Below the pieces are notes generated by a model that was not told the DNA's origin, did no database searches, and saw only the letters and a list, made by a program, of their open reading frames with translations. From Bedellia somnulentella (lineage: Eukaryota > Arthropoda > Insecta > Lepidoptera > Bedelliidae): 64,000 bases of DNA. Positions 43,560 to 54,438 of the stretch are shown here, piece by piece. The position numbers and the translations under genes were made by a program. How positions within the stretch are numbered: position 1 is the stretch's first letter; each line of letters begins with the position of its first letter. The DNA lies in NCBI GenBank assembly GCA_963576735.1, contig OY755188.1, forward strand, positions 14,620,323 to 14,684,322, read 5' to 3'.

Positions 43560-43862
43560 TATATCTTTTTGTAAACATTGTTATTAATGGTTCGTGTCGA
43601 GATGCCATTTTGTTATCTTAAGTTGTTTGTTATTTCTCTTTTGCTAATAACTTATGGTGGTAATTTTATGTTACCAATGTCTTGAAAGATATTTTTGTAA
43701 AAAGTATTGCTTACTTTTGTGTGTTTCCTCTTGATAATATCTCGAGCTATATTTTAGCAGCTTTAATAGTTAGTAGTTTTGTATTCAGTCTGACTAGCGA
43801 ATAAGACGTTGTTTTATCGTAATATCTCTATCATATATGTTTTTTAAGATATTTGTATTTTT

Positions 43863-43868
43863 TATTAA
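43863..43868 (+). terminator. Likely polyadenylation signal of gene 2
   Basis: ATTAAA about 300 nt after the stop codon; no AATAAA occurs between. It lies just upstream of a SINE-A insertion. Confidence 0.45.
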
Positions 43869-43889
43869 ACAATTTGTCTAAAAATATCA

Positions 43890-44160
43890 TACATACATAC
43901 ATATACTCACGGCTATAAATCCCTAAAAGGGGTAGCCAGAGCTAAGGAATTAGAAATTCCTCAACCACTTTTGGAAAGTTTTGTGGGGAAAAATGTTTAA
44001 ATAAAGGTTGTTGGTGATGGGTCTAAAACCGCATCGCCCAAAAATCCCTTAAAAGTCTCAATACCGTAAGTCGCCTTTTACGTACACCCACCGGAAGAAA
44101 TGGGGTAGTGCTATTCTAAGCCGACACTACACAGCATATTCCAAGCCGACACTACACAGC
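43890..44160 (-). repeat. SINE-A (subfamily 1), 10-bp target duplication, 5' end doubled
   Basis: AAAAATATCA at 43880-43889 and 44171-44180. The promoter-side end CCGACACTACACAGCAT occurs twice in a row. Confidence 0.9.
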
Positions 44161-44228
44161 ATTAATATCAAAAAATATCAATTATATCCAATTCAGTTTT
44201 GAACAAGACATATATGTTTAAGTATTAT

Positions 44229-44456
44229 ATACATACATAAATACATATACTCACGGCTATTAATCCCAAGTAGGGGTAAACAGAGCTTCAGGGTAAGAAA
44301 TTCTTCAGCCATTTTTGGAGGTGTGGAATAATTTGTAAAGGTTTTTGGTGATGGGTCTCCAACCGCATCGCCCAAAAATCAATTATAAACCCCAATACTC
44401 TCAGTCGCTTTTTACGAATATCACAAAAAAATGGGATAGTGCTATTCTTTACGGCT
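44229..44456 (-). repeat. SINE-A copy, diverged
   Basis: CATACATAAATACATATACT, then the body to GGGATAGTGCTATTCTTTAC; the 5' terminus is degraded. Confidence 0.8.
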
Positions 44457-44481
44457 AATTAATTGTTTGCAGGTTAATTAT

Positions 44482-44736
44482 TGCTGTGTAGTGTCAGCTT
44501 AGAATAACACTACCCCATTTCTGCCGGTGGGTGTTCGTAAGAGGCGACTAACGGTATTGGGGCTTTTAAGGGATTTTTGGGCGATGCGGTTGGAATCCCA
44601 TCACCAACAACCTTAACTTTACCATCTTTTCCCCACTCAATTTTCCAAAAGTGGCTGAGGTATTTTTAGTCCTTAGCTCTGGCTACCCCTTCTAGGGATT
44701 TATAGCCCTGAGTATATGTATGTATATATGTATGTA
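44482..44736 (+). repeat. SINE-A (subfamily 1)
   Basis: TGCTGTGTAGTGTCAGCTTA to GCCCTGAGTATATGTATG; full length. Confidence 0.9.
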
Positions 44737-44930
44737 CAATAATAACTTAACAACACACCATAAAGTAATAAATTACTATGGCCACACGGGTGTTAACCAT
44801 AATTTGTCTTTTATAATTGTAACCATTCGTAATCTACAATAATTGGAACATAGCCAAGGGTAAAATTTAAGTAATTCATAAATTGTAAAACGCTGACCAA
44901 AACTGCGAGAAATATTAACATACACTTAAA

Positions 44931-45530
44931 ATGAAAGCCATGTTTTGTAAAGATATTGAAAGAAGAGTGAAAAAGGGTAATGCGGTAAATGGAGCAATGA
45001 ATAGCCTAATGACCTGTCAATCGGTGTCTGAAAAGGCCCGAATGGCTGTGCATGATGCTGTTCTTGTTCCTACGCTTATGTATGGAAGCGAATGTTGGGT
45101 GTGGCAGAAGAAGCATGAGAGCAGAGTGAATGCAGTAGAGATGAGGTCCCTCAGAAAAATTTGTAATGTTAGATTATGTGACCGAGTGAGAAATAGTGTT
45201 ATTCGTGAAAAGTGTGGTGTGAAAGATGATATTGTAAGAAAGATAGAAAAAGGAATGTTGAGATGGTTTGGGCACATAGAGAGGATGGATGATAGAAAAT
45301 TGGTAAAAGGGATCTATAGAGCTAGTGTGGATGGTAATGTTAGTAGAGGACGACCACGGAGAACACACTTGGACCAAATTGAGAGTGTGCTCAAAAAGGC
45401 TGGCGTCCGAAGTATGAAGAATAAAAGAGCATGTATGAAAAGATTGATGGATGTAAACGAAGCTAGAGAGGTTTGTCAGGATCGTGCGAAGTGGCGATCA
45501 ATAGTCTCTGCCTACCCCAATGGGAACTAA
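44931..45530 (+). CDS. RTE polyprotein C-terminal fragment
   Basis: 199 codons open. The first seven (MKAMFCK) come from flanking DNA and the target duplication; LINE coding begins at DIERRVKKGNAVNGAM. It continues with ARMAVHDAVLVPTLMYGSEC, MLRWFGHIERMDDRKLVKGI, SRGRPRRTHLDQIESVLKKA and AREVCQDRAKWRSIVSAYPN. It lacks RT catalytic blocks and so cannot function, but serves as the reference for RTE fragments in the window. Confidence 0.85.
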   Translation: MKAMFCKDIERRVKKGNAVNGAMNSLMTCQSVSEKARMAVHDAVLVPTLMYGSECWVWQKKHESRVNAVEMRSLRKICNVRLCDRVRNSVIREKCGVKDDIVRKIEKGMLRWFGHIERMDDRKLVKGIYRASVDGNVSRGRPRRTHLDQIESVLKKAGVRSMKNKRACMKRLMDVNEAREVCQDRAKWRSIVSAYPNGN

Positions 45531-45558
45531 TGGCGTGAGTATATGTATGTATGTATGT
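44953..45558 (+). mobile_element. RTE LINE, 5'-truncated, 13-bp target duplication
   Basis: ATGTTTTGTAAAG at 44940-44952 and 45559-45571 defines both ends exactly. The copy holds the last ~195 codons of the polyprotein, a 3' end of only ~10 bp after the stop (GCGTGAGTATATG) and TATG repeats. That end is shared with SINE-A. Confidence 0.95.
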
Positions 45559-45696
45559 ATGTTTTGTAAAGTAGTTGGTAACGGTTTATTTTATCTCAGT
45601 TTTCACTAAACTAAGGTATGAACTCTTTTTAGGAAAATTAAAAAAGAAAGAAATTTACGAAGGCAGGGTCACAAAATAAACAAAACAATACAGCAT

Positions 45697-45790
45697 ACAT
45701 AAAATCACGGTGATATTATATACCAAAAAGGACAGCCGGAGCTTCAGAGCTAGAAACTCCTCAGCCACTTTTGGAAGTTAATAGGGGACA
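45697..45790 (-). repeat. SINE-A (subfamily 2) part 1, split by another SINE-A
   Basis: Tail-side half (AATCACGGTGATATTATATA, CCACTTTTGGAAGTTAATAG); resumes at 46048-46087 with GAAATAAAGTATCATCGG. Confidence 0.75.
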
Positions 45791-46047
45791 AGCTGTGTAG
45801 TGTCGGCTTAGAATAGCACTACCCCATTTCTTCCGGTGGGTGTACGTAAGAGGCGACTAGCGGTATTGGGGCTATTAAGGGATTTTTGGGCGATGCGGTT
45901 GGAGACCCATCACCAACAGCCTTTATTTTACCATCTCTTCCCCATGCAACTTTCCAAAAGTGGCTGAGGAATTTCTAATTCCGCAGCTCTGGCTACTCCT
46001 TTTAGGGATTTATAGCCGTGAGTATATGTATATGTATGTATGTATGT
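45791..46047 (+). repeat. SINE-A (subfamily 1) inserted in an older SINE-A
   Basis: Full length, AGCTGTGTAGTGTCGGCTTA to the TATG tail, in opposite orientation to its host copy. Confidence 0.9.
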
Positions 46048-46091
46048 AGAAATAAAGTATCATCGGTAATAGGTCTCTAGCCACATCAGAA

Positions 46092-46192
46092 AGACAGAGC
46101 GACGGGGGCGTATACCCGAGGTCGCGGGTTCGATTCCCGCCTGTGTTGAAATTTTTCTTTCCTTCATTTATCCTTTATTTATTAATGTTTAT
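46092..46192 (+). mobile_element. SINE-D copy 3, partial
   Basis: Sense tRNA-like part from CAGAGCGACGGGGGCGTATA through GCGGGTTCGATTCCCGC, then the body CTTTCCTTCATTTATCC. The 5' start of the head is missing and no inverted partner is seen. Confidence 0.75.
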
Positions 46193-46952
46193 TGATTTGG
46201 CCGACAATTATTTTAAACTTGTGATTATTCCTCCTTATGGTATAAAGTCCTTTTACATAAAGAACTGAATCTCCTCGCATAAAAGATTATGCTCCAGTTG
46301 ATGAACTTTACATGCATCTGATAAGTTATATCTCGTAATTTTCTTGAGTGACATTAAAACCTGAATTAAATATCAAGTCGAGATGCTCTGCCATTATATC
46401 GTCTCAGATATAAAACACAATAAAATTACGATAACACTTTATCACTTTCGAAATTATTGCTTATTGAAAACAGCTTTATTGTTCGGTTGCTGAATGGATG
46501 TAACAAAAGTAATTATGAATAAAATCGATCGGCGCGTGCCTTAAATGCTAACCCTCGATGCATAATTTATATTATTAACCACTGTGATATAATTTAGTCT
46601 AAGACTATTGGAATATACACTGTAAAAGTAACTAATACTAAGTAGTGAAAGTTTATTGCGGATACTGTTTTAAGTTTAATGTTTGGCAGGTTAGCTTTGA
46701 TAGGTTAGCAGGAAGAGTCTAGCTCTTCATTAACTAAGATAGAAAAAGGTATAGATTCAAATCTTGAACCAAGTCTACGCCTCTTTTTCTAAAGATGTTT
46801 TTTTTATGAACGTTGTTAATATTGAGGGAAATTATTGAGAGGTATTACATTCTGCAGGTTGCATATTGTCCCTATTATTAAAAAAAGGACGAGAGATGTA
46901 GATTAGGATTCGTATCAGGCAAGCCGTTTGAGATAATATATTTTAAATGTGA
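46193..46952. other. No recognisable feature
   Basis: AT-rich intergenic sequence. Confidence 0.5.
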
Positions 46953-47447
46953 GGCTGCTTAGTTTAGGCTTAGAATATCCTATAACCTATAATCATCCCG
47001 TGGGTATCATAATGGGCGACAAAGTGTTGATTAGTATATGTTTTTTTTCAATTTAATATTTGCTGTGTAGTGTCGGCTTAGAATAACACTACCCCAGTTC
47101 TACTCGTGGGTGATCGTAAGAGGCGACTAAGGGTATAGGGGCTAAGCCTATTAAGTGATTTTTGGGCGATGTGGTTGGAAACCCGTCACCAAAAACATTC
47201 CTTATTACCATCTTTCCCCAATCAACTTCCAAAAGTGGCTGAGGAATTTCTCATTCCAAAGCTCTGGCTACCCCGTTAAGGGATTTATAGCCGTGAGTAT
47301 ATGTATGTAATTTAAAAAATATTTTTTGGGCAATGTCCAATTGTCAACCATCCTTAACTTTACTATCTTCTCTACACTCTTCTTCACACTACTACTTCTA
47401 AGGCCCTGACTACCCATCTTTGATATTTACAGCCGTAAGTATGTATT
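46953..47447 (+). repeat. Old SINE-A, split by a younger SINE-A (47062-47309)
   Basis: 46953-47040 holds the 5' part (GTTTAGGCTTAGAATATCC, CCCGTGGGTATCATAATGGG). 47321-47447 holds the 3' part (TTTTTTGGGCAATGTCC, ACAGCCGTAAGTATGTA). Both are strongly diverged. Confidence 0.6.
47062..47309 (+). repeat. SINE-A (subfamily 3), full length
   Basis: TGCTGTGTAGTGTCGGCTTA, GGGTGATCGTAAGAGGCGAC, CCCGTTAAGGGATTTATAGC; AATTTAA flanks both sides. Confidence 0.9.
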
Positions 47448-47699
47448 GTATATATTATTTACATAACTTGTACCGATAAGTGAAAGGTTCTTCCAAATTG
47501 ATGAGCGCAAAAGTGCTCTAATGTCAAACACCAATGATGTGTAAACGCTCCTGTCGTTTTAATTGGCCGCTCTCTTTAATCTAGAGCATATATTTATCAC
47601 GTCGTGTCGAAATAGAGGACTTTGTTGGCCAGCTTTTAAAAGGTTACTCATGTCAGAATGATCGTAATAGCTCTAGACTGTATAATATATATATAAAAT

Positions 47700-47930
47700 A
47701 TGCCGTGTAGTGCCGGCTTAGAATGTCGCTTCCCCTTTCTACCCACGGGTGTCGTAAGAGGCGACTAACGGTATTGGGGCTTTTAAGGGATTTTTGGGCG
47801 ATGTGGTTGGAGACCTGTCACCAAAAACGTTTATTATTATCATATTTTCCCCAACCAACATCCAATAGTGGCTGAGGAATTTATCATTCCAAAGCTCTGG
47901 CTACCCCGATAAGAGATTTATAGCCGTGAG

Positions 47931-47962
<32 letters not shown>
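47700..47962 (+). repeat. SINE-A, mosaic of subfamilies
   Basis: The 5' third is subfamily 2 (GCCGTGTAGTGCCGGCTTAG, CACGGGTGTCGTAAGAGG), then the subfamily 1 motif ACGGTATTGGGGCTTTTAAG, then a subfamily 3-like 3' third (CCAAAGCTCTGGCTACCCCG). Long TATG tail. Confidence 0.9.
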
Positions 47963-47977
47963 TACTTATTATACATA

Positions 47978-48216
47978 GCCGTGAAGTGCCTGCTTAGAAT
48001 GTCACTACCCCTTTCTACCCACGTGTGTCGTAAGAGGCGACTAAGGGTATGGGGCTTTTTAAGTGGTTCTTGGGCGATGCAGTTGGAGACTTATCACCAA
48101 CCGAACTTTATTTCTAATATCTTGTCTAACAACTTCCAAATGTGGTTGTGGAGTTTCTAGCTCTGAAGCTCTGGCTACCCCTTTTTGGGATTTATGGCCG
48201 TGAGTATATGTATGTA
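47978..48216 (+). repeat. SINE-A (subfamily 2)
   Basis: AGCCGTGAAGTGCCTGCTTA to GGCCGTGAGTATATGTATG; directly follows the previous copy. Confidence 0.9.
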
Positions 48217-48928
48217 CATATATTATACTTATGATTAGTAAATTATTTTGTTACTATTTATAAATTCTATAAAAGCTAGTGTGTATATTGTAAATTGAAC
48301 AAATAAGTATGTCATTTGTTAATATTTATGGATAATAATAATCTATAATATTCTATGGATATCGTGCTAGATTTTTGCTATATTAAGGATAAAGGTGAAT
48401 GCTGTGATGAATGTGCGGTTTGGCAGGTAAATTTGGCCCAAAAACTCTCACAATAATATAGATTCCATAGCTCTGGACCTGAAAGAAATTTGTAAATATT
48501 ATATTTAATAAAAAGAAAATTATGAAGATTACAAATAAAAGCGATAAAAACAAAAAAAAATATTTATTTTGCAAATACTCAAATGTTGACACAGTAATTA
48601 AAATAAAGTTCAATTTGTTTTTTTTTATATTTATTGGAGCGTGGCGCGACGGGAGCTTCATTAACCACTTTTGTATTTCGCATGTAACCTAACTCCTACT
48701 AAACGGTATTTCCAACCTCAACCAAATTTTGCGTTATGGTCAAATGCATCAAGGACCACGTTGTGACGGAGAGATTTTTTGAATAAATGTTACCATTGAG
48801 TAATGATCACCCGTTTAAGTTTCCCATGTAAGTCTATGTGAAACCACTTTAAACAAATCTGCTATTTCGGTATGCGAAGTTTTATTGCCTACCTAGTTAT
48901 TACCTCCTCTCCTTACAGTGAACACCTA
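48217..48928. other. No recognisable feature
   Basis: AT-rich. A minus-strand open frame of 92 codons (48383-48661) is Ile/Phe-rich low complexity and is not supported as a gene. Confidence 0.5.
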
Positions 48929-48942
48929 GAACTAAACGATTA

Positions 48943-49181
48943 CATACATACATATTCACATACATATTCTCACGCCGTTAGTTCCCATTGGGGTAGGCAG
49001 AGACTATCGATCGCCACTTTGCACAATCCTGGCAAACCTCTCTAGCTTCATTCACATCCATCAATCTCTCCATACATGCTCTTTTATTCTTCGTACTACG
49101 GGCACCTGCCTTTTTGAGTACATTTTCTATTTGATCCAAATGTGTCCTCCGAGGTCGTCCTCTACTAACATTACCTAAACT
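48943..49181 (-). mobile_element. RTE LINE 3' fragment, 13-bp target duplication
   Basis: AACTAAACGATTA flanks both ends. Minus strand: CATA tail, TCTCACGCCGTTAGTTCCCA, then antisense coding to GGTCGTCCTCTACTAACATT. Confidence 0.9.
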
Positions 49182-49199
49182 AAACGATTATTTCAATTA

Positions 49200-50442
49200 T
49201 AAACTTCACTTGTACAAGTTTTACTTTTTTAATCAATTTAACATCAAGAGACATCACAAACAAATGCAATCGTTCCAAATTCCTAGTCTACATTTTAAAT
49301 ACGTAATACTTGGTAAATTATATATAATAGTAGTTTATTACACGCGTACTCGTTTTATCTGTAGCCTTAATGGTTCTGGGATTGGTTTCGCGATGCGAGA
49401 GTTTAGATTTATGATCGATTCGACGATGTTTGCGTTGCCTTTACAGCGACACGGAATTTTGAATGAGGAGACGCTTTTGTGGTTGTGGAACATGATACGA
49501 TGGTAGGACAATGAAAACTAGTGTTGCTTGTTTGTTGTGTTTAGTACGAATGATTTAAATTAACAAGAACAATTTATAATTATTATTTTTTTATTTATGA
49601 ATTAAATTTAGTACATTTGGATCACAACAAGAAACAATTTTAGGAGTATTTTAAGGATTTCGAAGTGATTTGTGAAAGATTAGTACTAAAATTGATATGA
49701 TAACACATAATTGTTTGATATAAAAATAATTGTTGCATTTGTTTTAAAAAGAGTTGAACATATTCAAAACACTCACTCCAATTATATAACAATGACATCA
49801 GAAAAAAAACTACACAAAATAATGCGAAAGTTTTGTGGCATGTTTGAAATGATTTGTGTTATTACGAGTAACTCATTTTTTTTCAATGATTTAGTTTAAT
49901 AAAAAATACGGATAATTTTTTATCCATATGTTTCAACAGTGTGGCAACGATGTATGTATTTTTACCAGCAAAAAATATTTTTGAGTTTGCTGCCGTCTGG
50001 TGCTTAAGTTCCAAGGACAATGTTTGCACAACCTTCCCTATAGCCAAGTTCTCAACCACAACAGGTTGTCTCTTAAATATGCACAAAAACGCTTGAAGTG
50101 TGTTTTTTTATACAGAATTCTGTGCGGTAGACTTCAACGAAACAATAATCTCCTCTTAATTCTTGTTCTATGTAACAAACGGTCGGAAATGGCCTACAGG
50201 TGGTTACATACATTGATGATACAATTACAGGAACTTATAATCAATTTACACGTTTATTGCTTACGATAATCTAGTATAAAATTTCATTAATCAAAGTAAG
50301 AGGTCGAAAAAACAAGAATTTTGAGCTCATTGATTTCTAGGTTATTTATTATGAATGAATTTCGGATTTGCTCTGATTATGAATTTGAGATTTTATATTT
50401 CATAACTACCAAAATTATTAAAATCTTTTCATTTTTAAATAC
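49200..50442. other. No recognisable feature
   Basis: Open frames (for example 49210-49506) lack homology I recognise, promoter context or splice support. Confidence 0.5.
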
Positions 50443-50452
50443 AGCCACACAG

Positions 50453-50683
50453 TATATGTCGGCTTAAAATAGCACTACCCCAATTCTTCCTGTGATGTTT
50501 GTAAGAGGCGGATAATACAATTGAGACTTTTAAGTGGCGAAGCGATTGGAGACTCATCTTCAAAAACCTTTGTTTTACATATTTTCCCTAAACAATTTTC
50601 ATAAATGGCTGAAGAATTTCTTATTCCGAAGCTCTGACTACTCCTAAGGATTTATAGCCGTGAGTATATGTATGTATTCATAA
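50453..50683 (+). repeat. SINE-A, diverged, 10-bp target duplication
   Basis: AGCCACACAG at 50443-50452 and 50684-50693, perfect although the body has many changes and small deletions. Confidence 0.85.
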
Positions 50684-50693
50684 AGCCACACAG

Positions 50694-51216
50694 GTTTGAC
50701 CACCTGGAAGAAGATCTCCAAAGACCTTCGAAAATATTAAACGTGTGGTATATATATCCATCAGCTTCCAGTAAGCACTACTATTCGATGTTGGATAAAT
50801 CACAATTTGGGACCAAATATTTATCTCTTAACTATAATATACACAATTTTCTTAATATATTCATCTTTCAAAATAGCAGGAGAAATAAAGCACTGAAAAT
50901 TGACCAATAATATAAAGAAAATAGTATTGAGGTATTAGTAAAAATTTGATGGCAGTCGTTTAGTCAAGACATTAGAAAGTTAGGAAATTGTATACTCATC
51001 TACTGAAATTTTACATAGAAGGTATGCAGATTTGCAGAGCACACAAAATCTTAAAACCAGAAAAAAATACTAGTTTCAAGCCTCCTATACAATTACCGAT
51101 TAAAAAATTCTTACTGTATTAGTATACATACCATAAATTAACACAATTAGTTTTCATTATTGGGGTTAGTGTCAGCAGAAAAAAACTCTTTGAGCATTCT
51201 TTATTTAAATATTTTT
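50694..51216. other. No recognisable feature
   Basis: AT-rich intergenic sequence. Confidence 0.5.
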
Positions 51217-51450
51217 GACATGAAAACCTCATGTGGGGATTATTAATATAATAAAAGATGAATAAAGGAAAGACTTCTACTACCTAAACAGTAAAACAAA
51301 CAAAGGATAGAAGAATTTCGCACTGGAAGCCATTGGCACTGTAGCTCAATTGGCAGAGCGACGGGGGCGTATACCCGAGGTCGCGGCTTCGAACCCTGCC
51401 GCCGGCGCCGGTGTCTAATTTTTTCTTTCCTTTATTCTTTATTTCATCTA
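51217..51450. mobile_element. SINE-D copy 4: tRNA-like core with inverted ends
   Basis: The left end ATGAAAACCTCATGTGGGGA plus AATAAAGGAAAG is antisense body. Then come GGCACTGTAGCTCAATTGGC (A box) and GTCGCGGCTTCGAACCCTGC (B box) in sense, and then a sense body, CTTTCCTTTATTCTTTATT. So both ends carry the body in opposite orientation. No firm target duplication. Confidence 0.7.
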
Positions 51451-51855
51451 AATATGTCCTCATTGGTCGTGGTCAGTGTATTAAAATAATTTATATTAAT
51501 TAAGTTTACTGGTATCTGATCCCGTCATAACTCATTTAGATAACATTTAACTTCATAAGAGCTGATGTAATAAAGGTTTGAGATAGAATGATAAAAACTA
51601 TTTCTTAAAGACTGCGTTTGATATCGATCGAGATCAAAGATATTATACAGCTATAATATTGATTGTTGAAAATCATTACGCTTTTTATTACTGCTCCGAG
51701 CGCTTTATCTTGTGCATAACTATGTCATAATATACCTTCAGGGAAATAGCGATAATTGAAATAATTTCATAGTATTGTTAACGCACTTTTATAAACTTTA
51801 ACTCTATTGTGTTTCAATTAAACTTTGGTAAATTTAACCTTCTGTTATTATTATT
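51451..51855. other. No recognisable feature
   Basis: AT-rich intergenic sequence. Confidence 0.5.
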
Positions 51856-51973
51856 TGTGGCTGGGTGTACTAGCTTATCGATCCAGAGACGTTGTGGTTC
51901 GAACTCCACTTAGAGCAATATTTGTGTGATGAACATAAATGATTGTTTCTTAGTCTTGGACACTTTTATAGGT
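51856..51973 (+). repeat. SINE-E copy, interrupted at its tail by a SINE-A
   Basis: The tRNA-like head GGCTGGGTGTACTAGCTTAT and GTGGTTCGAACTCCAC (B box/T arm) is followed by the body TGATTGTTTCTTAGTCTTGG seen at 9.05 kb. Confidence 0.7.
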
Positions 51974-52228
51974 ACATACATACATACATATACTCACGGC
52001 TATAAATACCTTAACGGGGTAGCCAGAACTTTGGAATGAGAAATTCCTCAGCCACTTTTGGAAGTTGATTGGGGAAAAGATGGTAATAATAAATGTTTTT
52101 GGTGACAGGTCTCCAACCACATCGCCCAAAAATCACTTAAAAAGCCCCTATACCCTTAGTCGCCTCTTACGATCACCCACGGGTAGAAATGGGGTAGTGT
52201 TATTCTAAGCCGACACTACACAGCAATA
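51974..52228 (-). repeat. SINE-A (subfamily 3), 10-bp target duplication
   Basis: TTTTATAGGT at 51964-51973 and 52229-52238. It is inserted at the end of a SINE-E. Confidence 0.95.
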
Positions 52229-52238
52229 TTTTATAGGT

Positions 52239-52688
52239 GTATCATATAATATTAAATATATCGTCAAGTTGAGTCCCCAAGGAGCTAACTTGATTTGTGT
52301 ATAATGTATCCATATATTTATTATATTTATTTAATCTTTTCAACTACCTGTAATGTCAGAGAAATAGCACGAATACGAGTACGCGTGCCTTAAGATAATA
52401 GTTTTCCTCCGACGTTTATTGCAAGTAATAATAATGACTTACGACTTACAAACATACAAATTTGGCATAGTAGGGCCATTACTTTTCTCTGCAGAGAGTT
52501 GTTGTTGCGAAAAAAAGACACTTCATGACCTAATCTGCAAGATGATTCGTTTTATCTACCTATATTCAATCTCTTCACTATAAAAGGAAAAACATATTAA
52601 ACTAGTATAGATGTATTTTGCCCTCTCAACAGAGGGTAAAAGGCAAATTCACAGAGAGGTCATTGCAACTTATATGCTACAATCAGTA
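52239..52688. other. No recognisable feature
   Basis: AT-rich intergenic sequence. Confidence 0.5.
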
Positions 52689-52699
52689 ACATATTAATT

Positions 52700-53019
52700 A
52701 CTAATTAATAAAGGAAAGAAAAAAATCAACACATGCGGGAATCAAACCCGCGACCTCGGGTATACGCCCCGTCGCTCTTGCCAATTGAGCCACCGTGTCA
52801 GTGGCTGCCAGCGCGAAATTCTTCTGTCCTTTATTTTTTTTACACGTTTAAGTAGTGTTTTGCGTTTCCTATCTCAGAATTTTTACTGATTCGGAAGGCC
52901 CTTCCCTTGTTTATCGTTCAGGCGGGTTCGATTCCCGTCGAAATTTTTCTTTCTTTCATTTATTCTTTATTTATTGGTAATAATCCCAACATGAGGTTTT
53001 CACGAACAAAAAGATTAAG
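52700..53019. mobile_element. SINE-D copy 5: inverted dimer, 11-bp target duplication
   Basis: ACATATTAATT at 52689-52699 and 53020-53030. The left half is antisense: body, tRNA-like T arm GCGGGAATCAAACCCGCG, and head. The right half is a sense T-arm remnant, GGCGGGTTCGATTCCCGTCG, and body to CAACATGAGGTTTTCACGAA. The centre is diverged. Confidence 0.8.
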
Positions 53020-53030
53020 ACATATTAATT

Positions 53031-54013
53031 GTAAAAAATGAATAGTCAAACGTAGCATATATCCTATAAAGAAGTTTAATTATGATAAATAAATATATGA
53101 ATAAAAATAATATAATGATTTGTGGTGTGACATATAGATAAGACGTACGACGTAGATATCCGTTGGCAGGGGTCTTTCACGTGATATAGGGCAGGCCCTT
53201 AGCTTGTTTGAAAAAAATAAAAAGGCATTTAAACATTAATTTATGTATGTGAATAGAGAAAAATTTGTCAGGACAGCACAAAATGGCTTTGCCCACTTCT
53301 ATGCGAACAATCACATCAGTATAATAAATATGTGCGTGAAATGAACATTTCATACTAGGCAACAATAAAACCACCACATTTCATCAGTCAGTAACAACAT
53401 CGTCCTTGAGAGAATGTCCCTGTTAAGTAACAACAAAATTACTAGCATAGTTGGAGCACTAAATACCATTTTAATTGCATGGTGCGACATGTATGTAACA
53501 GGTATGTGTGGAAACTACGGAACTACGGCTTCTGTGTAGCTACCATGAGTTGCCATAGTAAATTACGTTTCGTTAACTATACGAGTACTCGATATCGATT
53601 CATCTATTGAATCAATTTCAACTCCCGTAAGTTGAAATATTTTTTAGTTTTTAAATTTTATTTTATTTTCTTTGGAAGATTAACAGAGTAATACAAACAA
53701 TATAATACTAATTAAGAATACACAATGCCATTTACAAATCTTCACCTATAAAATTACGACATTTTAGTTCTCCGCGTATCCCTAGAAGCGCTGGTAATAT
53801 TGTCATACAAAAATTTAACTATACTCGCTAGCGAGTGCGTTTTGATAAACTCATGGTAGCGTATACATAGTATATATGTTATGTCGCATACACTCGGTAG
53901 GATTAGATAGTACTTGGACTTCCTTGTTACTTGATTGGCGTCTTTATATATGACCGTTTTATTACCCAGAAGTAAAGTTGGGAGGTTTTTGATTATTTTC
54001 ATTGAGATTTATG
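53031..54013. other. Mostly featureless; SINE-C scrap at 53158-53212
   Basis: CACGTGATATAGGGCAGGCC at about 53179 matches the SINE-C body. The remainder is AT-rich with no coding support. Confidence 0.45.
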
Positions 54014-54234
54014 CCTTATTTGGGCTTAGAATAGCACTAGCCCATTTCTTCCCGCGTGTCGTACTAGCAACTTAAGGTATTATGGTTTATTAAGTGATTG
54101 TTTGCCGATACGCTTCGAGGCCCATTACCTACAAACTTTATTTACAATTCTTTTCCCACTTAACTTCAAAAAGTGGCTCAGGAATTTTAATTCCGAAGCT
54201 CTGGTTACCCCTTTCTGATAGCCGTGAGTATAGC
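54014..54234 (+). repeat. SINE-A, old copy
   Basis: TGGGCTTAGAATAGCACTAG, TTGCCGATACGCTTCGAGGC and TGATAGCCGTGAGTATAG; tail lost where the TIR element begins. Confidence 0.75.
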
Positions 54235-54241
54235 ATCGTAA

Positions 54242-54435
54242 AGAGCTTATTCCATTACACTTTGTCGTTTCTGAATTCAGACGTCCTTCGAAGTTACTGC
54301 CGCAGACGCTTGTTATTCCACTACACAAATTTGTCTACTTTTCAGAAGCCTAGCGTTCTGAATGTTATTCCACTAGTCTGAATTCAGATTCTGTGGCTTT
54401 CAGACGTCTTCATTCAGACAAATGGAATAAGCTCT
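54242..54435. mobile_element. Harbinger-type MITE, copy 1 (194 bp)
   Basis: AGAGCTTATTCCATT and its inverse AATGGAATAAGCTCT form the ends, flanked by TAA on both sides (54239-54241, 54436-54438). Inner palindromic CTGAATTCAG motifs. The 3-bp TWA target duplication is typical of PIF/Harbinger; no transposase is present. Confidence 0.8.
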
Positions 54436-54438
54436 TAA

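Noticed and set aside
49210..49506. 98-codon open frame
   Set aside because: No promoter, splice or homology support; composition follows local base content.
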